From assembly GCA_024734555.1 (NCBI GenBank), contig JANPWX010000163.1, forward strand, positions 658,918 to 722,917: a DNA stretch of 64,000 bases, read 5' to 3'. Both the position numbers and the translations under genes were made by a program. The notes below the pieces were generated by a model, which was not told where the DNA came from, made no database searches, and worked only from the letters and a program-made list of their open reading frames with translations. The stretch is from Trochalopteron elliotii. Lineage: Eukaryota; Chordata; Aves; Passeriformes; Leiothrichidae. Shown one piece after another: positions 24,441 to 37,079 of the stretch; positions within the stretch are counted from its first letter, which is position 1, and every line of letters starts with the position of its first letter.

Positions 24441-25574
24441 AATCTAATTTTTCCCTTTAGCTTCTTCCAGCTAAATTAATGTTTATGTCAACATCCTAAA
24501 AGTACATGCAAGTTTACCAATAAAGAGCAATTTGTTATTATGAGGCCCATCTTTCACAGTACATATCTAAAGGGTTAAAGGAAGGGCTACTTTTGTGAAG
24601 GCATTTAGTTAATATTCAGATGTCAGCTGTGAAAACTGCTTGCTGGTCAGCCAAGCTTTTTTTCTGAGAATCCTTTTTGTGAGCAGTTAGGAAACAACAA
24701 AACATATACTGGATATTTGGGATAATGATGCCAACTGGATTCTTTCTCTAATGGTGAGTGGTAGGTTGTCTCTCTTTCTAATTCAATGAGATAGAGAGCT
24801 GTACCCAGTATGAATGACCAGGATACAGACTCCAACTGACTAACATTTATAAAGAAAAAGCAGATCCTCTTTCATGTCTGTGTCAGACATTGAACTGCAT
24901 GCACTGAAGAATTCAGGATGTAGCTCATACAGCAGAGTTAATTCACTAAGAAATGGTTTCAATACACTGAGAATTGGTATTTTCTTCTAAGAAATTTGTT
25001 TGGCAAAAACACTAAAAGCAGGTTAAATACTGCTTAATGGAGTCATTCTACTTTTCTTCCATTTTTATTTATCCCTACTTTCCCAAACAGCATTATTTGT
25101 ACTCCTGATTTCTGGCTGGATGTATGGGAACATAGGGTGAGGTAAAAAGAAAAAACATTTCTGAGCAATTAAGGTGGAATTTAGGTCTGCTAATTTCAGA
25201 GCATGATCACCCAGGGAGTGGGAGGTGTGGGTTATGGTCCTTGCTGCTCATGGTACCCTCAGCTAAGGAGTCAGACTGGCTCTTGGTCTCCTGGTTTGAT
25301 GAATCTTGCATTCTTCGATGCACAGCTTCAAAGAAGCTTTCAAAATTAGATTCTGTCTGGATTTACTCTACAGGAGCTGTGCATTTGAATGCCCTTAACC
25401 AAAGACCTACTGACCTCTGTCTCATGTATGCCAGTTGAGAGGTTCAACCAGTTGGTCACTACCCAGCAGGAAGGGAATCACTTCCATCACTTTTGGAAGT
25501 CTCCTGAAATGGGCATCTAAAGCACTTCAGCTCACACCATTCTTTCCAGCTATCATCAGACTCACATAAGCATG
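24441..25574. other. AT-rich non-coding DNA
   Basis: No gene, RNA or repeat is recognised between the L2/MIR-like tail and the solo LTR. Confidence 0.6.
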
Positions 25575-26362
25575 TGTTGGGGGTTAGGTTTGTTCTCTCA
25601 TTTTTTTTTTTTTACTCTAAAGAATTTTTTTTTCCCGTAAGTTACCAAGGAGACTAAGTGTTGAGTACTTAAAAGGTGCTTGACCAAAACAAAGAAGTGG
25701 CCAAAGCTCGGAGGGGGAGATAATGCGAGTTTTGGGGTAGGTAAAGGACAGAGCTGGAGGCAGCTTCGTTCTCTGTTTTTTCGGCTTTCGGGGAGAGAGA
25801 ACGGCTGGGTTGCTGCTTGCTGCGAGAGGAGTTCACTGTCGCTGGAGGGGTCCAGTCCTGGGAGGTCTGTCATCATCTGTTCTCCTGCCCTGGAATTCTG
25901 AGCTCCTCCGCCTGCCCTGCTGGGGCTGGGCCAGCCCTGCCCCGCCGTCGGCTTCTTCGGTACTGCTCCTCTTGCTACAGTGTGACCCTGCATCCCCCTG
26001 CCCTGCCGGGACATCCTGCCATCACAGCCACCAGCCCGGGACTTTTCCACTGTTTCCAGCTTGGTGCTCTGAGTGTCCTGCAGGGGCACCGAGACTAAAC
26101 TCCCCTGGGTTTTGAGAAGCAAAGCCCTCAAGGTTCTTGGTACTGTTCTGTTATCAATGCTGTAGTTGTTTTGGGTTTGTTTGCTTTGTTATACATACTA
26201 GTAAAGAGCTGCTATTTCTATCCCCAAATCTTTGCCTAAAAGCCTCTAACTGCAAACTTATAATTGGAAAAAAGGGGTGGGGGGTGGGGGTGGTTTACAT
26301 TCTCCATTCCAAGGGAAACTCCAGCTTTCCCTGGCAGATACCTGTCTTCCCAAACCGAGACA
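25575..26362 (+). mobile_element. Solo LTR, 788 bp, with perfect 5-bp target duplication
   Basis: The element starts TGTTGGGGGTTAGG and ends CAAACCGAGACA. The bases GCATG occur immediately before it (25,570-25,574) and immediately after it (26,363-26,367), a perfect 5-bp target-site duplication as expected for ERVL-type integration. The 3' end (a G-run, then TTTACATTCTCCATTCC, then CCTGTCTTCCCAAACC) resembles the U5 end of songbird ERV LTRs as I remember them. A polyadenylation-like AGTAAA lies at 26,200-26,205. The middle (about 25,850-26,100) is GC-rich with several CpGs. No retroviral internal sequence flanks it, so it is a solo LTR. The 177-codon antisense frame and the sense frames inside it are by-products of this composition. 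Confidence 0.87.
26274..26293 (+). other. G-rich run inside the LTR (possible G-quadruplex)
   Basis: Runs of four, six, five and two G separated by single T are read directly. This could support a G-quadruplex in the transcript or DNA strand. It lies just 5' of the conserved U5-like end of the LTR. Confidence 0.5.
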
Positions 26363-26367
26363 GCATG

Positions 26368-26985
26368 TCATATCCACATAGAAACGTCTATTCTCTACCA
26401 AGAGATGGACAGATTTTTGTAGAATTCCTGTTGGATTTGTGTCTGAATCATGGTTTAATTTTAATTTTTAGCTATTTTTTTCCCACTCGCTGGAATAAAC
26501 TTAGACGTCCAGTTTGTTTCTTCACGATGCACTCCTGTCCTGAATTTGATATCCTGAAAGAAGGAGTGAAGACACTGCACATAATTTTGCCTAAGTACCC
26601 CCTTTATATTTGGTTCTTTAATCTGAACAACTGAGAATATGTCTTTAAAGCAGTTTGTTAGAAACCCCTTAAAATCTACCTCTCAGATAGTTCATTAAAT
26701 GCTGAGTGATGAACACATCACACGTTTATCCAAAATGACCTCTCTAATTAGCTTGTGTAAAAGAGCTGTCTGATCTCCTCCAGTTATCTGAACATACTGC
26801 AGCATGTGCCTGTGGTCTTATGTCTTGTTAGTTCTGTTTCAGCCAGTTTCTTCAGTCGTCGGTAAAGTCAGCAGGAATTAAGGCAGCTCAGCATTTTGAA
26901 AGATCCTGCTGCTTCTCTAGGTGCTCAGATGTGGCAGGGATCCATATTTGACCCAAATTCTAGGGTGGAAGCCCTGAGAGCCACT
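26368..26985. other. Non-coding DNA downstream of the solo LTR
   Basis: No gene is recognised. The frame running out of the LTR to 26,634 has no motif and is treated as chance. Confidence 0.55.
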
Positions 26986-26989
26986 GCTC

Positions 26990-27260
26990 CCCACCCCGGC
27001 ATACACCATTAGGAGCAAGGCAGAGCTCTCCAGTGCCCATGAATCTCCCGTTTGGATTGTTCATGGCTTTGGGCAGCTCTCCAGCTGCCTGTATGAATGA
27101 CAATGCAGTAACACAACCATTAGCATTTATGGTACAAATGATAAATCCAATTAAAAAGGAGACAGCGAATGCCCCATGCCATGGCAATGTTCCACATGAA
27201 AGCATGTACAATATTTTACTTAAAGAAACTGTGGGATGAAATTAGGAGATCAATGAATGT
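26990..27260. promoter_or_regulatory. Candidate conserved non-coding element
   Basis: This segment is free of simple repeats and transposon traces and is balanced in composition. It contains motif cores such as AAATGATAAATCCAATTAAAAA, read as GATAAATCC plus CCAATTAAAA, and ATTAGCATTTATGG. The two opposing frames over it (83 codons minus, 68 codons plus) have no domain. Such long mixed-motif, non-repetitive stretches in gene deserts are often conserved enhancers. No comparison was possible, so this is inference. Confidence 0.3.
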
Positions 27261-27879
27261 ATTTTTGAGGCTCTTTCCTTTGTCAATTGACTGTTGCTTC
27301 AGATCAAGATTACTAAATCTATACAGGACAGATACTGAAACTTCTCTATATTAATCCATGATTTATTTTGTCTTTCCATGGCAGTATAATGATACGCTGT
27401 TTACTCTCAGCCCGTGGTTAAGTTCAGTTGAACACATTTGTTGAGAACTCATCATCTATCAGAAAGATGTTGCTGGGTCTAGCTTGACTTTCAATCTGAC
27501 CCAGAACATCCATTAATTTATGCTCAAGTGCGTTTCTACATCAGGGAAATGCACTGTGTTTTATAAAGACCATATGGAGCCATTATTAGTGTCCCACAAT
27601 TCTTATTTATAAAATACCAACAAAAGAATTCAAAAGCTGCTTCTCTTATAGGAAACACTTCTGTTGATTTTTTGTAATTTTCTTTTTATTTTAAATAAAA
27701 GTTTGCATGAAGTGGTCTTTTACAGAAAAGAAGGCATGTGAAATGATGAATCCTGCAAATCAGGAATACAAAATTTGCTGTCTCTGGATCTCTTCCATTT
27801 GTTCACATTTTTGCTAAATCTGTGAACAATATTCTGCTGTGAGATGCTGCATGTACTTTGCATGTAGGTAGTGGCTGGA

Positions 27880-28350
27880 TAACAATTACAGGAGGGCAGC
27901 TCGCCAACACAATTGGCAAGTGCTAAACTGAATTGGATATTCAAAAGCAGGAATATAAATATTTTGGTTCAAAGTTTAAGATATTGAAATGTACCATTTG
28001 GCACCAAAAGCTTTTTGTAAATAATTTTTCTTACTCTGCAGTCATGAATCATTCCAGCAGTGGGTATATCCATTAGTGATTCCAGCCACAAGCTGCTGAA
28101 ATTTGATGTTGGCTGATGTAAAAATGTAACTATTACAGTGATTTGACATCTAGCTCCACATCTTGAGTAGACACCACTACCCCATTTAAAACTAATTCCT
28201 CAGGAGTGACATCTCATGCACAGGGATTATGAGTCATTAAATAATCATTTGGTAACACGGTGCATCCCTTGCCTCTGGAAGTAGTGTTCAGTATGGTGCC
28301 TACTCAATTAATCAACCTTAAAATAATACTTTCCACTCTTCTAAATTACA
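27880..28350. promoter_or_regulatory. Candidate conserved non-coding block
   Basis: The block is non-repetitive and contains many short cores of developmental type, for example CAACACAATTGGCAAG, GTCATGAATCATTCC, ATCCATTAGTGATTCC and GTCATTAAATAATCATTTGG. There is no protein signal. The call rests on texture only. Confidence 0.25.
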
Positions 28351-29610
28351 CTGCCCTTCTTAAGTTTGTAGAAATGGCTCATTTAACTAGAACATGATTT
28401 TAAAGGTAGAAATGAGCCTGGGCAATGTAATTGGGGTTCAGATCTGAACTCTGTCAAAGGGCTGACTGATTGGATCTGGTGCGAAATGCTACTTTATGGC
28501 TGATTTGAACTGCTCTGCTGGTGCAAGTCAGAAGGAAAATCAACAGATGGATCTCCCTGATGACCTCTCCTGCAGAGGGAAACCTGTGGAGCATGGAAAT
28601 GTCTTGTGGGGAGCTTCAGCTATCCTCATTTGTTTTAGTGGCCTTTTGGGGCTCTGAGGATCAGGGAGCATTCCAGTGCAGGTGGGGTATCCCTGATTGA
28701 TGACCACCTCTGGATTAGGCTTGCTTGTCCATGGAGGAGGAAAGCCTTTAGTTGCCACACCCAGTCTGTTTGTAACAAATACAGCCTAAGTAGTTTAAAG
28801 CAGAGATTTGCAAACTATTTTTATAGGATACCATGGGAGCAGCAGGTATTGGGAACAGCAGTATGAGTAAAAGACAAGGGCAGATCTGGCTCTGTGTCAG
28901 CTTGTGTATTCCTCAAAATAGCTCCTGCACTATTAATGACACATATTATAGCTGATAACTCCCATTAGCCTTCGCTTTCCAGCTGAAACTCCTGCAAGTC
29001 TGGCTTCTAGCCCATGACCATTTAATTCATGTTCTATAAATGTAATTCAGTATTCAGGTCTGAGTCAAAATTTCTTCAGATTTGGGGCTTTGGCCTTGAC
29101 CAAGGACTACTGAAAATTAAAATAGCCTACTGACAATTTATACTGAATTAGTGTCATACGTATTTAATGGAGTTTTGATTTGAGAAAACATTTTTGTTCA
29201 ATATATGATTATATAAACACTCAAAATGAATATGCACTTGAAACTCTGTTTATTAGCTGTCTTATAATTGTATTCATCATCCCATGATGTTGCATGAAAT
29301 AGCTATGATTTCAGCAAAACTTTGCCACTTTATCTTACTCAAATGCTTGACCCATAGGCTGAAAGATTGTAAGACCACTTATGTAGGGGAAGTTACAGGA
29401 CATGAGCAAAGATTGTTGCTGTAACAATAAACATTGCTATTTTTCTCATGATTGAACTGGCCTAATGGTGTCTTTAAACACTTCTCTTTCTAATGAGATT
29501 TTGTGTTGCATCAAAGTCCTGTGGACACTGCTTCAGCAGGGTTTGATAATATTAAGCTAAAACAAAGAAAAGATTAAAAATTTGCATATTTAATGGCAAA
29601 TGGTCACAAA
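28351..29610. other. Non-coding DNA, no gene recognised
   Basis: No coding region, RNA or transposon is recognised. The 72-codon minus-strand frame near 28.54-28.76 kb lies in a GC-richer patch and has no motif. Confidence 0.55.
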
Positions 29611-29672
29611 GTAATTGAATTGTTAGGGTTGGAAGGGACCTTGGGAGATCATTTAGTCCAGCCCCTAAATTC
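29611..29672 (-). mobile_element. CR1 3'-terminal fragment, minus strand
   Basis: The segment reads as the reverse complement of the CR1 3' end: GTTAGGGTTGGAAGGGACC, then GGGAGATCATTTAGTCCAGC, matching the usual order of this tail. Only about 60 bp remain, so it is an extreme 5' truncation or a fragment. Confidence 0.85.
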
Positions 29673-29713
29673 TCGGTCCATTAAAATATTTTTTAATTTA
29701 TTCAGTTCCTAGG

Positions 29714-29774
29714 CCTTTATGAATGATTTGTGAATTTGTGATTCATGAATGATTTGACCTTTATGAATGATTTC
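29714..29774. repeat. Short imperfect minisatellite (TATGAATGATTT-like)
   Basis: Three copies of a unit around TATGAATGATTTG are readable at 29,714-29,730, 29,741-29,757 and 29,758-29,774. The first and third share the flank CCTTTATGAATGATTT. The tract lies 45 bp from the CR1 tail. Confidence 0.75.
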
Positions 29775-32700
29775 ATGCAATGCAGTTTTTTAAAATTAAA
29801 TTTACCAGGAAATGAAAATCATTCACATATGACTGATTGTTCCTTTGCCTTTATGGTGGGACCATTTTTCCCCTTGAATTACCCTGTTTAAAAGTAGTTA
29901 TCTGGTTGTCTATGCTTGCTCTATAATCCAAGAAAGAGATAGAATGGGGATTGTCTTCTGGGGACACTTATCTTTTTTTCCAGTGACAACAGAGAAAACT
30001 GGAGGAGCCAACTACTTTGGGCTGTCTTCTGCCAATTACAATAGGAAAGATAAACCCCATTGTAATGTACAAATCATATTCCATCTGCTCACTGGCAGTT
30101 TGCTCTTTCAGTGGAATAGGGCAGAACTTTGACTGAGTATTTTTCATAAGATGCTTAATTTTCCCTGTAGCTGTTGTAATCTATTGTCAGAGAGGAATAC
30201 CATGATCAGCTCTGAACTCCCTTAGAAGAAGAATGTGGGACTTCACTGGGTGAATTTGTTTGAGTACTGGACTGTATCTTTTGAAAAAAGCTACCCCAAC
30301 TGGAGTAAAGGTGTGAATAATATGGATCTGGTATTTTTGCCTGAATGGCTGGAGTCTCAGCTTGCAGTTGTAGTATCTTTCCAAATCTTTGTCAGCTGGT
30401 TGGATATCCCTCCATCATTGACTTATTTTCCCTTATAGATGCTTTGAATTAATTCAGCTCAGGTCTTAGGCTTTATTGATAAGCTTAATCAGTTTGGGTC
30501 TTTGAGTCATTCACTTTAGGATTTGTTTTCCAATCCCTTTATATTTCTTATGGTTCTAGTCTGATTCTTCGTCAAAATGTGGATACTGTCACTGGACTGA
30601 ATCTTAGTGCCAATTTTGCAGATGATAGAATTTCCCCAGTCTGTTATCCCTCTTGGCTACAACATTTTACTGTAGCTCATATTCAACAGATTTTTCACTA
30701 TGGTTTGCAAATTGATTTCAGAATTATCATTTTCTAGGACTAAGTTTGCTCTTCTATAAGGATGACATCTGGCTTCTTGTCCTGTTTCTGCATTAAACCA
30801 TTTTAAATTGCACAGATTTTGCCTTCATCTTTTTTTTTTACCAGCTTCTTGTACATGATGTATTCCCTGCTTCATTTGAAATTCCTCTGGTATCTATACA
30901 CCCACAAGCTTTATCAGTAACACTTTCATACTGAGTCATCAATAAAAACATTACTCATGGCATGAGGACAAAGACAGATTCTGGGAAAGCCAAACCAGGA
31001 CATTGCAACTTAGTAGATCCTTGATTTACAATCCAAATCCTACCTTTTAACTATTTCGGTAAATACAGATGTGTGATTTGTGAAACAGAAGTGTCTGTTT
31101 GAAAAACACAAAGTTCCCACTTTAAAGTTGTACCAGCTTCTCTTTGCACCCACTTAGTTGTTTATGATGCATGGCTCATGAGGCACTCCTTGTCAAAGGG
31201 ACACTGAGATATTTCAAAGAAGCACTGACATGCAGTGGCTGGATGTGAGGGACAAATATCTGGCTGTGGTTACAAACCTGGATACAGGTTTGAAGTTTAT
31301 ACAGCCCTTTCTCTTGCCATTGCTCCGGATGCTGTCTGCATAATATAATTTATTAGGTATATCCACATGCAAATAGAGTAGTTTTTTCACAGACAATGCT
31401 CTGTAAGTTCTTTTTTGTTGTTGAATCAAAGGCTACTGTGAAATAACCCTGAGCATCTTTTGCAATTTTCTGCAGTGTCTTGGTGGCGAAGCACAGTTTG
31501 GGTCTTACAGCCTCTAAAATAACCACACAGGAAGACTGTGTTTAAAGATGCACCTGTCTTACAGACACTGTATTCGCATTTAAAAGTCACAAATCTCAGA
31601 GGTTTTGAGGTTTGGGTGCTGTTTGGGGCTTGATTAACTAATGTGTACATTCCTGCAGGATAAAAATCAAACCTGTTTTTACTGAATTGGTGGTAGAAAA
31701 AACCCATTCTATTCACAGAAAGACTGACATCAATTCACTGCCTTATTAGTGACATGGTAAAAAGGTCAGAGGGCCACTGATGTATGTTTGCCTTGACAGT
31801 TTTTGCTGTAATAAAGATAGATGGCCATACCCTTGTGCTGAAAAATGGCTGTTATTGGAAATTGTTAAGAGGAACACTTTGTTTAAGGTGCTTTGGTTTT
31901 TTTAATTGTGAAAAGACATGTCTCTGAAAAATTACAGAAATTCCTCATTATCCAGAAAAAGGAGAAACTTTGCAGTCTCCAGTGTCTTAAATTAAAGTCC
32001 CTCTTTTAAAGTTTCACACCACTGACATTTATTTTTCTCTGTTTTAACACATGCTTCCTTTCAACAACACTATCTGCCCATCAGGAATCAAAGCAAATCC
32101 AGATGGCTCAAAAAACAGATGGCTTATGGTTTAAGAAGTATGGGTCAGATTCAGCCATACAGTGTAACAAGTTTACAGGAGTGGTCTTCTTACATCTAGA
32201 GATTTGGAGATGCTGAATAATTGTTTTTCTCTGCTTCCCTATTGTCAGGCTGGAAAGTTAATGTGTATGAGAGTGTGAATCCAGAAGGTGCTGTAAGAGG
32301 GAAAGTTCTACATGTTCCACTCAAGGAAAATAATGAATTTTGCATATGGTAAAAAGGCAAAATCTAGCAGTTGCAGACAGATATTTAAAAAGTATTTCAA
32401 AAATCTGCTTTGCTCTGAAATTATGAATGAAGATCATGGGAAAAGTCTGATAAATGATGCTGGAGACAGCCAAGGTGTTTCCAGGGAAGAAGAGAAAGGG
32501 AGATCTAGCAACCTCACAGCAACTTCCCTATTACATGACCAGAAATGTGTCTCTTGCATCTACAGCAGACAAATTAGTGCCTGATTAAGTCTAAACAGAG
32601 ACCTGTTTGCAGCCAAGTAACTATGACACAGGACACCAGCAGCAATTGCAGGACACTACAGTTACATATTACAGTAATGAATCATCACAAAATTCTGTTT

Positions 32701-33349
32701 GGGAGGTCTAAAAGGAATCTCACACAGACCACAGCATTCATACTCGTTCACTTCCCCAAATTTGTAGTATCACAATAAGTCTTCAAGACCATGTTTATCA
32801 CTACTCTTCACTATCTGCCTCCATTCTAGAGGGGCAGGAAAAAGCCCCAAAATTGTGTCCACATGTGCTTCCACATACAGTTATTTGGGATAACTGAAAA
32901 AACAGGACGTGGTTGGTGCAAGCAGTAAGACTAGTATACATGACATATTTACATTGTGCCACTGAAGTATCTTGTTTTGGAAGAGATGTAAGAACAGAGT
33001 CCACACAGTATTTTTTATCAGTAAATCTCCACTACAATACAGTCAGGAGTGTTATCCCTATAGTTTAATGAACAAACAAACAAGGAAATACACCAATCTA
33101 GTCTTTCAAGGTCATGTAATACAGCAGTATATGGAAAACAAACCAGCTCTCTTAATTCTTACTTCAGTGCTTTGTTTGTAGGCTCTTAAAGGGAATGAAT
33201 ACAGTTTTTTAATCCTCATAGCTTTTGCAGAAAGGAATAGTTTTGAGAAGGGAGCTTAATGGGTAGGAAGATTCAAGGTAATTCTACTGACCTAAACTTA
33301 GTGAATATTTGGCTTCTCTCCTTTCAAAGACTTTCTGCTCCCTTCTATC
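29775..33349. other. Non-coding DNA, no gene recognised
   Basis: No gene, RNA or clear transposon. The 96-codon minus-strand frame at 31.43-31.72 kb and the 90-codon plus-strand frame at 32.31-32.58 kb have no recognisable domains. Confidence 0.55.
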
Positions 33350-33835
33350 TTCTTGATAGCACTTCAGGTGTGGCCTCAGCTGTGATGAGTTGAGGGGAAG
33401 GATCACCTCCCTTAACTTTGCCTAATGATGCCATTTTTGCAAGAAAGATCAATACTTATGTTCTCCTTGGTCTCCACCAAGGTGCTTTTCAGCCAAGCTG
33501 CTTTCCAGGTGGGCTGTGCCCAGCATGAGGGCTGTTCCTGCCCAGGGGCAGGAATTTGCTCTTCCCCTGGTTGAACTTCATGAGGTTCCTTCCAGCCCAT
33601 TTCTCTTGGATGTTTGAGGTCCCCCTGCATGGCAGCACAACTGTCTAGTGGATCAGCCACCCTTCCCAGTTTTGGGCAATCAGCTGACTTGCTGAGTGTA
33701 CTCACTCCTCACAGTGCTTCACCATCCAGATCCTTAATGAAGACAGTAAATAGGATTGGATTCAGTATTGTCCCTTGGGGTGTAGCTAGCACTGCTTTTT
33801 ACAGGCCACCATCTAGACTTCATGCCACTCTGTTC
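33350..33835 (-). mobile_element. CR1 LINE internal fragment, minus strand, degraded
   Basis: On the minus strand this is decayed CR1 ORF2. Near its far end, the stretch around TCCTTAATGAAGACAGTAAA and GTATTGTCCCTTGGGG is the complement of the CR1 block preceding the catalytic DD motif. The part around CCCTGGTTGAACTTCATGAG followed by CATGGCAGCACAACT is the complement of a CR1 stretch in the RT-C-terminal region. The start, near GGTGTGGCCTCAGCTGTGATG, matches the complement of the VRPHLE region. Both the 5' part and the 3' tail of the element are missing and no frame is open for long, so the copy is old. Confidence 0.75.
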
Positions 33836-35195
33836 TGTGTTTATGTCTGTATTGCTTTTCATACTTGCCTATAAACTTCACACTAAGAAGAAAGATTAAA
33901 GAAAGAAAAAGGCGTGAGAGAAAAAAAAAAAGCAGCATCTCCCATACAGAAATTGAACATGATAATTTTATTCTCTATTGCATTTTGTTTGTTATCTGTT
34001 ATCTGCTAGACATTGCTTAATATTTCCATTTGGTCCTCACCTTCTCTCTCCCTTTCTTGACCTGAACTTGAAAAAAAAACTTATCTGGAGGAGTGCTACC
34101 TCCAGGAAAAATGTTGGAGATCAGCACAGGCATAAATCAGGAGAAGTTTTAACATACTATATTTTAGAGTAAGGGCCAGTCTAGCCCAGCCCAGTACTAA
34201 AGATATTATTGGGATGATTAGTTACATCAGGGTCTCATATGAGCTTGAGGACAAAGCCTCTGATGTTAGTTCTTACACACAACATTGCCTTGCTACAGCC
34301 TCTTATTTGGCTGAACTTTGCAAAACAATCCTATCTGGTAGGAAATGCAGGGAATAATATTAAGGCTCTAATGTCTAGGTTTCAGAAATCTTGATTCTAC
34401 TGTATATGCAATCAACATGATCGTGACTACTTGCTATCATCCTAAGTGTGCCTTTTTCTCCTAAATACATAACCAGAACAAATATTCATCTCCTGAAGAA
34501 ATGTTTAATGCTGACATGACATGAATTTATGGGAGGAGAGCCAGTAGATCAACATGAGAAATGTGTTCTGCCCAGCTCTAGCTAATATTCTCAATCTCCT
34601 AAGATTTTTGAATGTCTTCCCAAGTATAAATTAGACCACTGAGAGGGCTACATATCCCTGTATTTTTCTCTCTGCCTTTCTGCCAATCTCTGCTTGATTT
34701 TCAGCAAGCAAAATCAAATCTTTCCATTTAAGAGTTGTAACATATTACATCCACTTTGCATAATTTAGTGTAAAAGATGTATAGCAATGGAAAATAAAAA
34801 GTCCAATGATGGCACCATCAAAAACCTCTCCAAAACTTATAGTACAAACTGATTTAAAAATATTCCCTTTGTCTTTGAAGAACTTTGAACCTTTTTCAAT
34901 GAAAGAGAAATTATCTCTTTTAATGGTAAAATCTGACATTTTGGGTGCACAAGCCACGGAGTTTTCCTCATAAATTGAATTGAAATGTTCCTTGTATGAT
35001 AAGTTTACATTGAAAGAGTATGTATGGTGCAGTTACCCAAACCAGCTCTAAACAAATTATCCTGGGTACCAGCTGCTGTGTAACTCTGTTAGCCAAGAAG
35101 TCCATCAAGGCTAATGAGTTCTGCTGAGAGGCAGCCAGCATTAACTTAGGTAAAGTGTCCTGTTTCCATAGCAATCTCTTACTCCTAATTTGATA
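33836..35195. other. Non-coding DNA, no gene recognised
   Basis: No gene is seen. The stretch includes A-rich runs near 33.9 kb and is otherwise featureless. Confidence 0.55.
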
Positions 35196-35199
35196 ATTT

Positions 35200-35430
35200 G
35201 ACTACTGAGGTGATTTTCAGCAGCTAAATATCTGTAGCATATATTTTGAATATTGTTTGCATGTAGGCATTTAGGATTTGGAATTAAACAATTCAGAATC
35301 AAATTTACCTCTAGTCTGTGTATTTACACATATGGGGTGTAATGAAAAGAATCTATTTCATATTAGCAGATATTTATCTCAGTGAAGCTAATTGTACTTC
35401 GTGTGAAGGGAAGTATGGAATCTGAACTTA
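35200..35430. promoter_or_regulatory. Candidate conserved non-coding element
   Basis: AT-rich but non-repetitive sequence with homeodomain/POU/SOX-like cores such as TTGCATGTAGGC, GGAATTAAACAATTCAG and GAAGCTAATTGTAC. No protein signal. The call is inferred from texture. Confidence 0.18.
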
Positions 35431-36689
35431 ACAGAATATTATTGAAGATAATGTGGAATTGTCTGGCAAACTTACAGCTTCCATAAATACACTTCCTAAT
35501 ATATTTCCTAATGAGGGGCTATGATTTTTTTGGTAGGGGAAGGGTAACATAAAGCCTTTCCCTTTCTAAGATTTAGTCTGGCAGAGAATTGAGAATAGTA
35601 TGCTATAGATGACTTACAAAAAGATACATGTTTTAAGTGTGCTGTACATACACCTTGGGGGCAAGGTAAAAAGCCAAGTTTTCCACTGGGTGTTCTTAGA
35701 TACCTGGTGAGAGTATACTAAGTGTGCTGCAGATCTTCCAGACTATTCTTTGGGCTTCTCTGTGGCTTGGTGTATCATGTCTATCCCAGTTTTTTTATCC
35801 CAACTGAATAGCAAAAGCTACATCTGCACCATAGCAGAAATGTCTTTTATGAGCTTCGGCTAAAAGTAAAATCCAGGTGGTCCTATAACCTGTGAAGATC
35901 CCAAATGAAAATCTCTTAGGAAAAATTTAGTGGAGACTCATGCAAATAGAAATAAAAATTTTAAAAATAAGAGCCTTTTAACTACATAAGTTCTACACTA
36001 ATTTTCTTGGTATTTGACTTCTCTGACTTTAAAGCTATTGGCAAATGTTCTGTGGATCAGCAGGAAGGAAGCACGTGTATGGAAGATGATTTGTCCTGGA
36101 GCTGCTGTGTTCTATAGATTCATATTGATTATATAGATGTAATCTACAAATTCTCATAGAAAATGTCATTGAACATAGAAGTGATTAAAACAAAGGACAT
36201 TTTTGTAATATTCTTCCCTCTTACAGACACTCATTAGAAATTAAAAAAACCCTGCACCTTCCTATAACAAAATATATATTCTTCTCAGTAACAGGAAAGG
36301 AAGAATTAGACCATGAGAAATATTTAGTTATTTCTGATTAGGTGCACTGAGATATTACAGTGACAGTGGTCCATCAGGAGCCCCATTAGATATAACTGCA
36401 TAGTTATAGTTAAAGACCAACAGACTTCTCTCCCTGATTAGTAAACCTCCACATTTGTTAAATGTTTGGCCTTATGACAAAATCTAAAACCGTATGGAGT
36501 GTTACATGCAGAAACATAAAACTCCCTAACTTCTCTGCCTTAAAACAAAAAAATCCACTTATACCTAAAGGCAAAACCCCATTGGCATGCGTTTGAAATT
36601 GAGTGCTGAAAATCACTAGTCTTTTGGAAAATGCAATTATGTGCATCGAAAGTGTGTGTGGGTGTAAGAGCTTGAGAGACAGAGCCACA

Positions 36690-36890
36690 TGGCATGGCTG
36701 TTTGCAAGTCCCACAAGCTTTTTCCATTTGAATTCTTTTACTTCCCAGAAACTATTCTCCAGAATAAGCGGCATCTCTTCTTGGTATTTCCAATTTGTCA
36801 CATTAAAATCGTAATCAAATTGCCAATTTTTGCCCAATATTCAAAGGATGAGAGTTACATTAGCTTTTTATCCAGGACAGTCTGCTGAAT
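36690..36890. promoter_or_regulatory. Candidate conserved non-coding element
   Basis: Non-repetitive sequence with cores such as CACATTAAAATCGTAATC, CAAATTGCC and CCAATATTCAAAGG, the last resembling a TCF/LEF-type site (TTCAAAGG). Opposing frames of 66 and 64 codons carry no domain. The call is inferred from texture. Confidence 0.22.
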
Positions 36891-37079
36891 AAAAACTTTT
36901 TCCACCTTAGTTTTTTGAACTTTATCACATTAAACTCCAGTGAAATAATAGAATTCTCTTTTTGAACTCAAGCAATTTACGTGTTATGAAGTGTTGAGAG
37001 TAGATTAATAATTTCTGAGAAAGGGACCATATTAACCAGTCAATCAGCTGTGTGAACTCTCAAATAACACAAGCTGCAG

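Noticed and set aside
25598..26131. 177-codon minus-strand frame
   Set aside because: It lies wholly antisense inside the solo LTR with a perfect target duplication. The composition of the LTR explains it.
26137..26634. 165-codon plus-strand frame
   Set aside because: Starts inside the solo LTR and runs into flanking AT-rich DNA. No domain.
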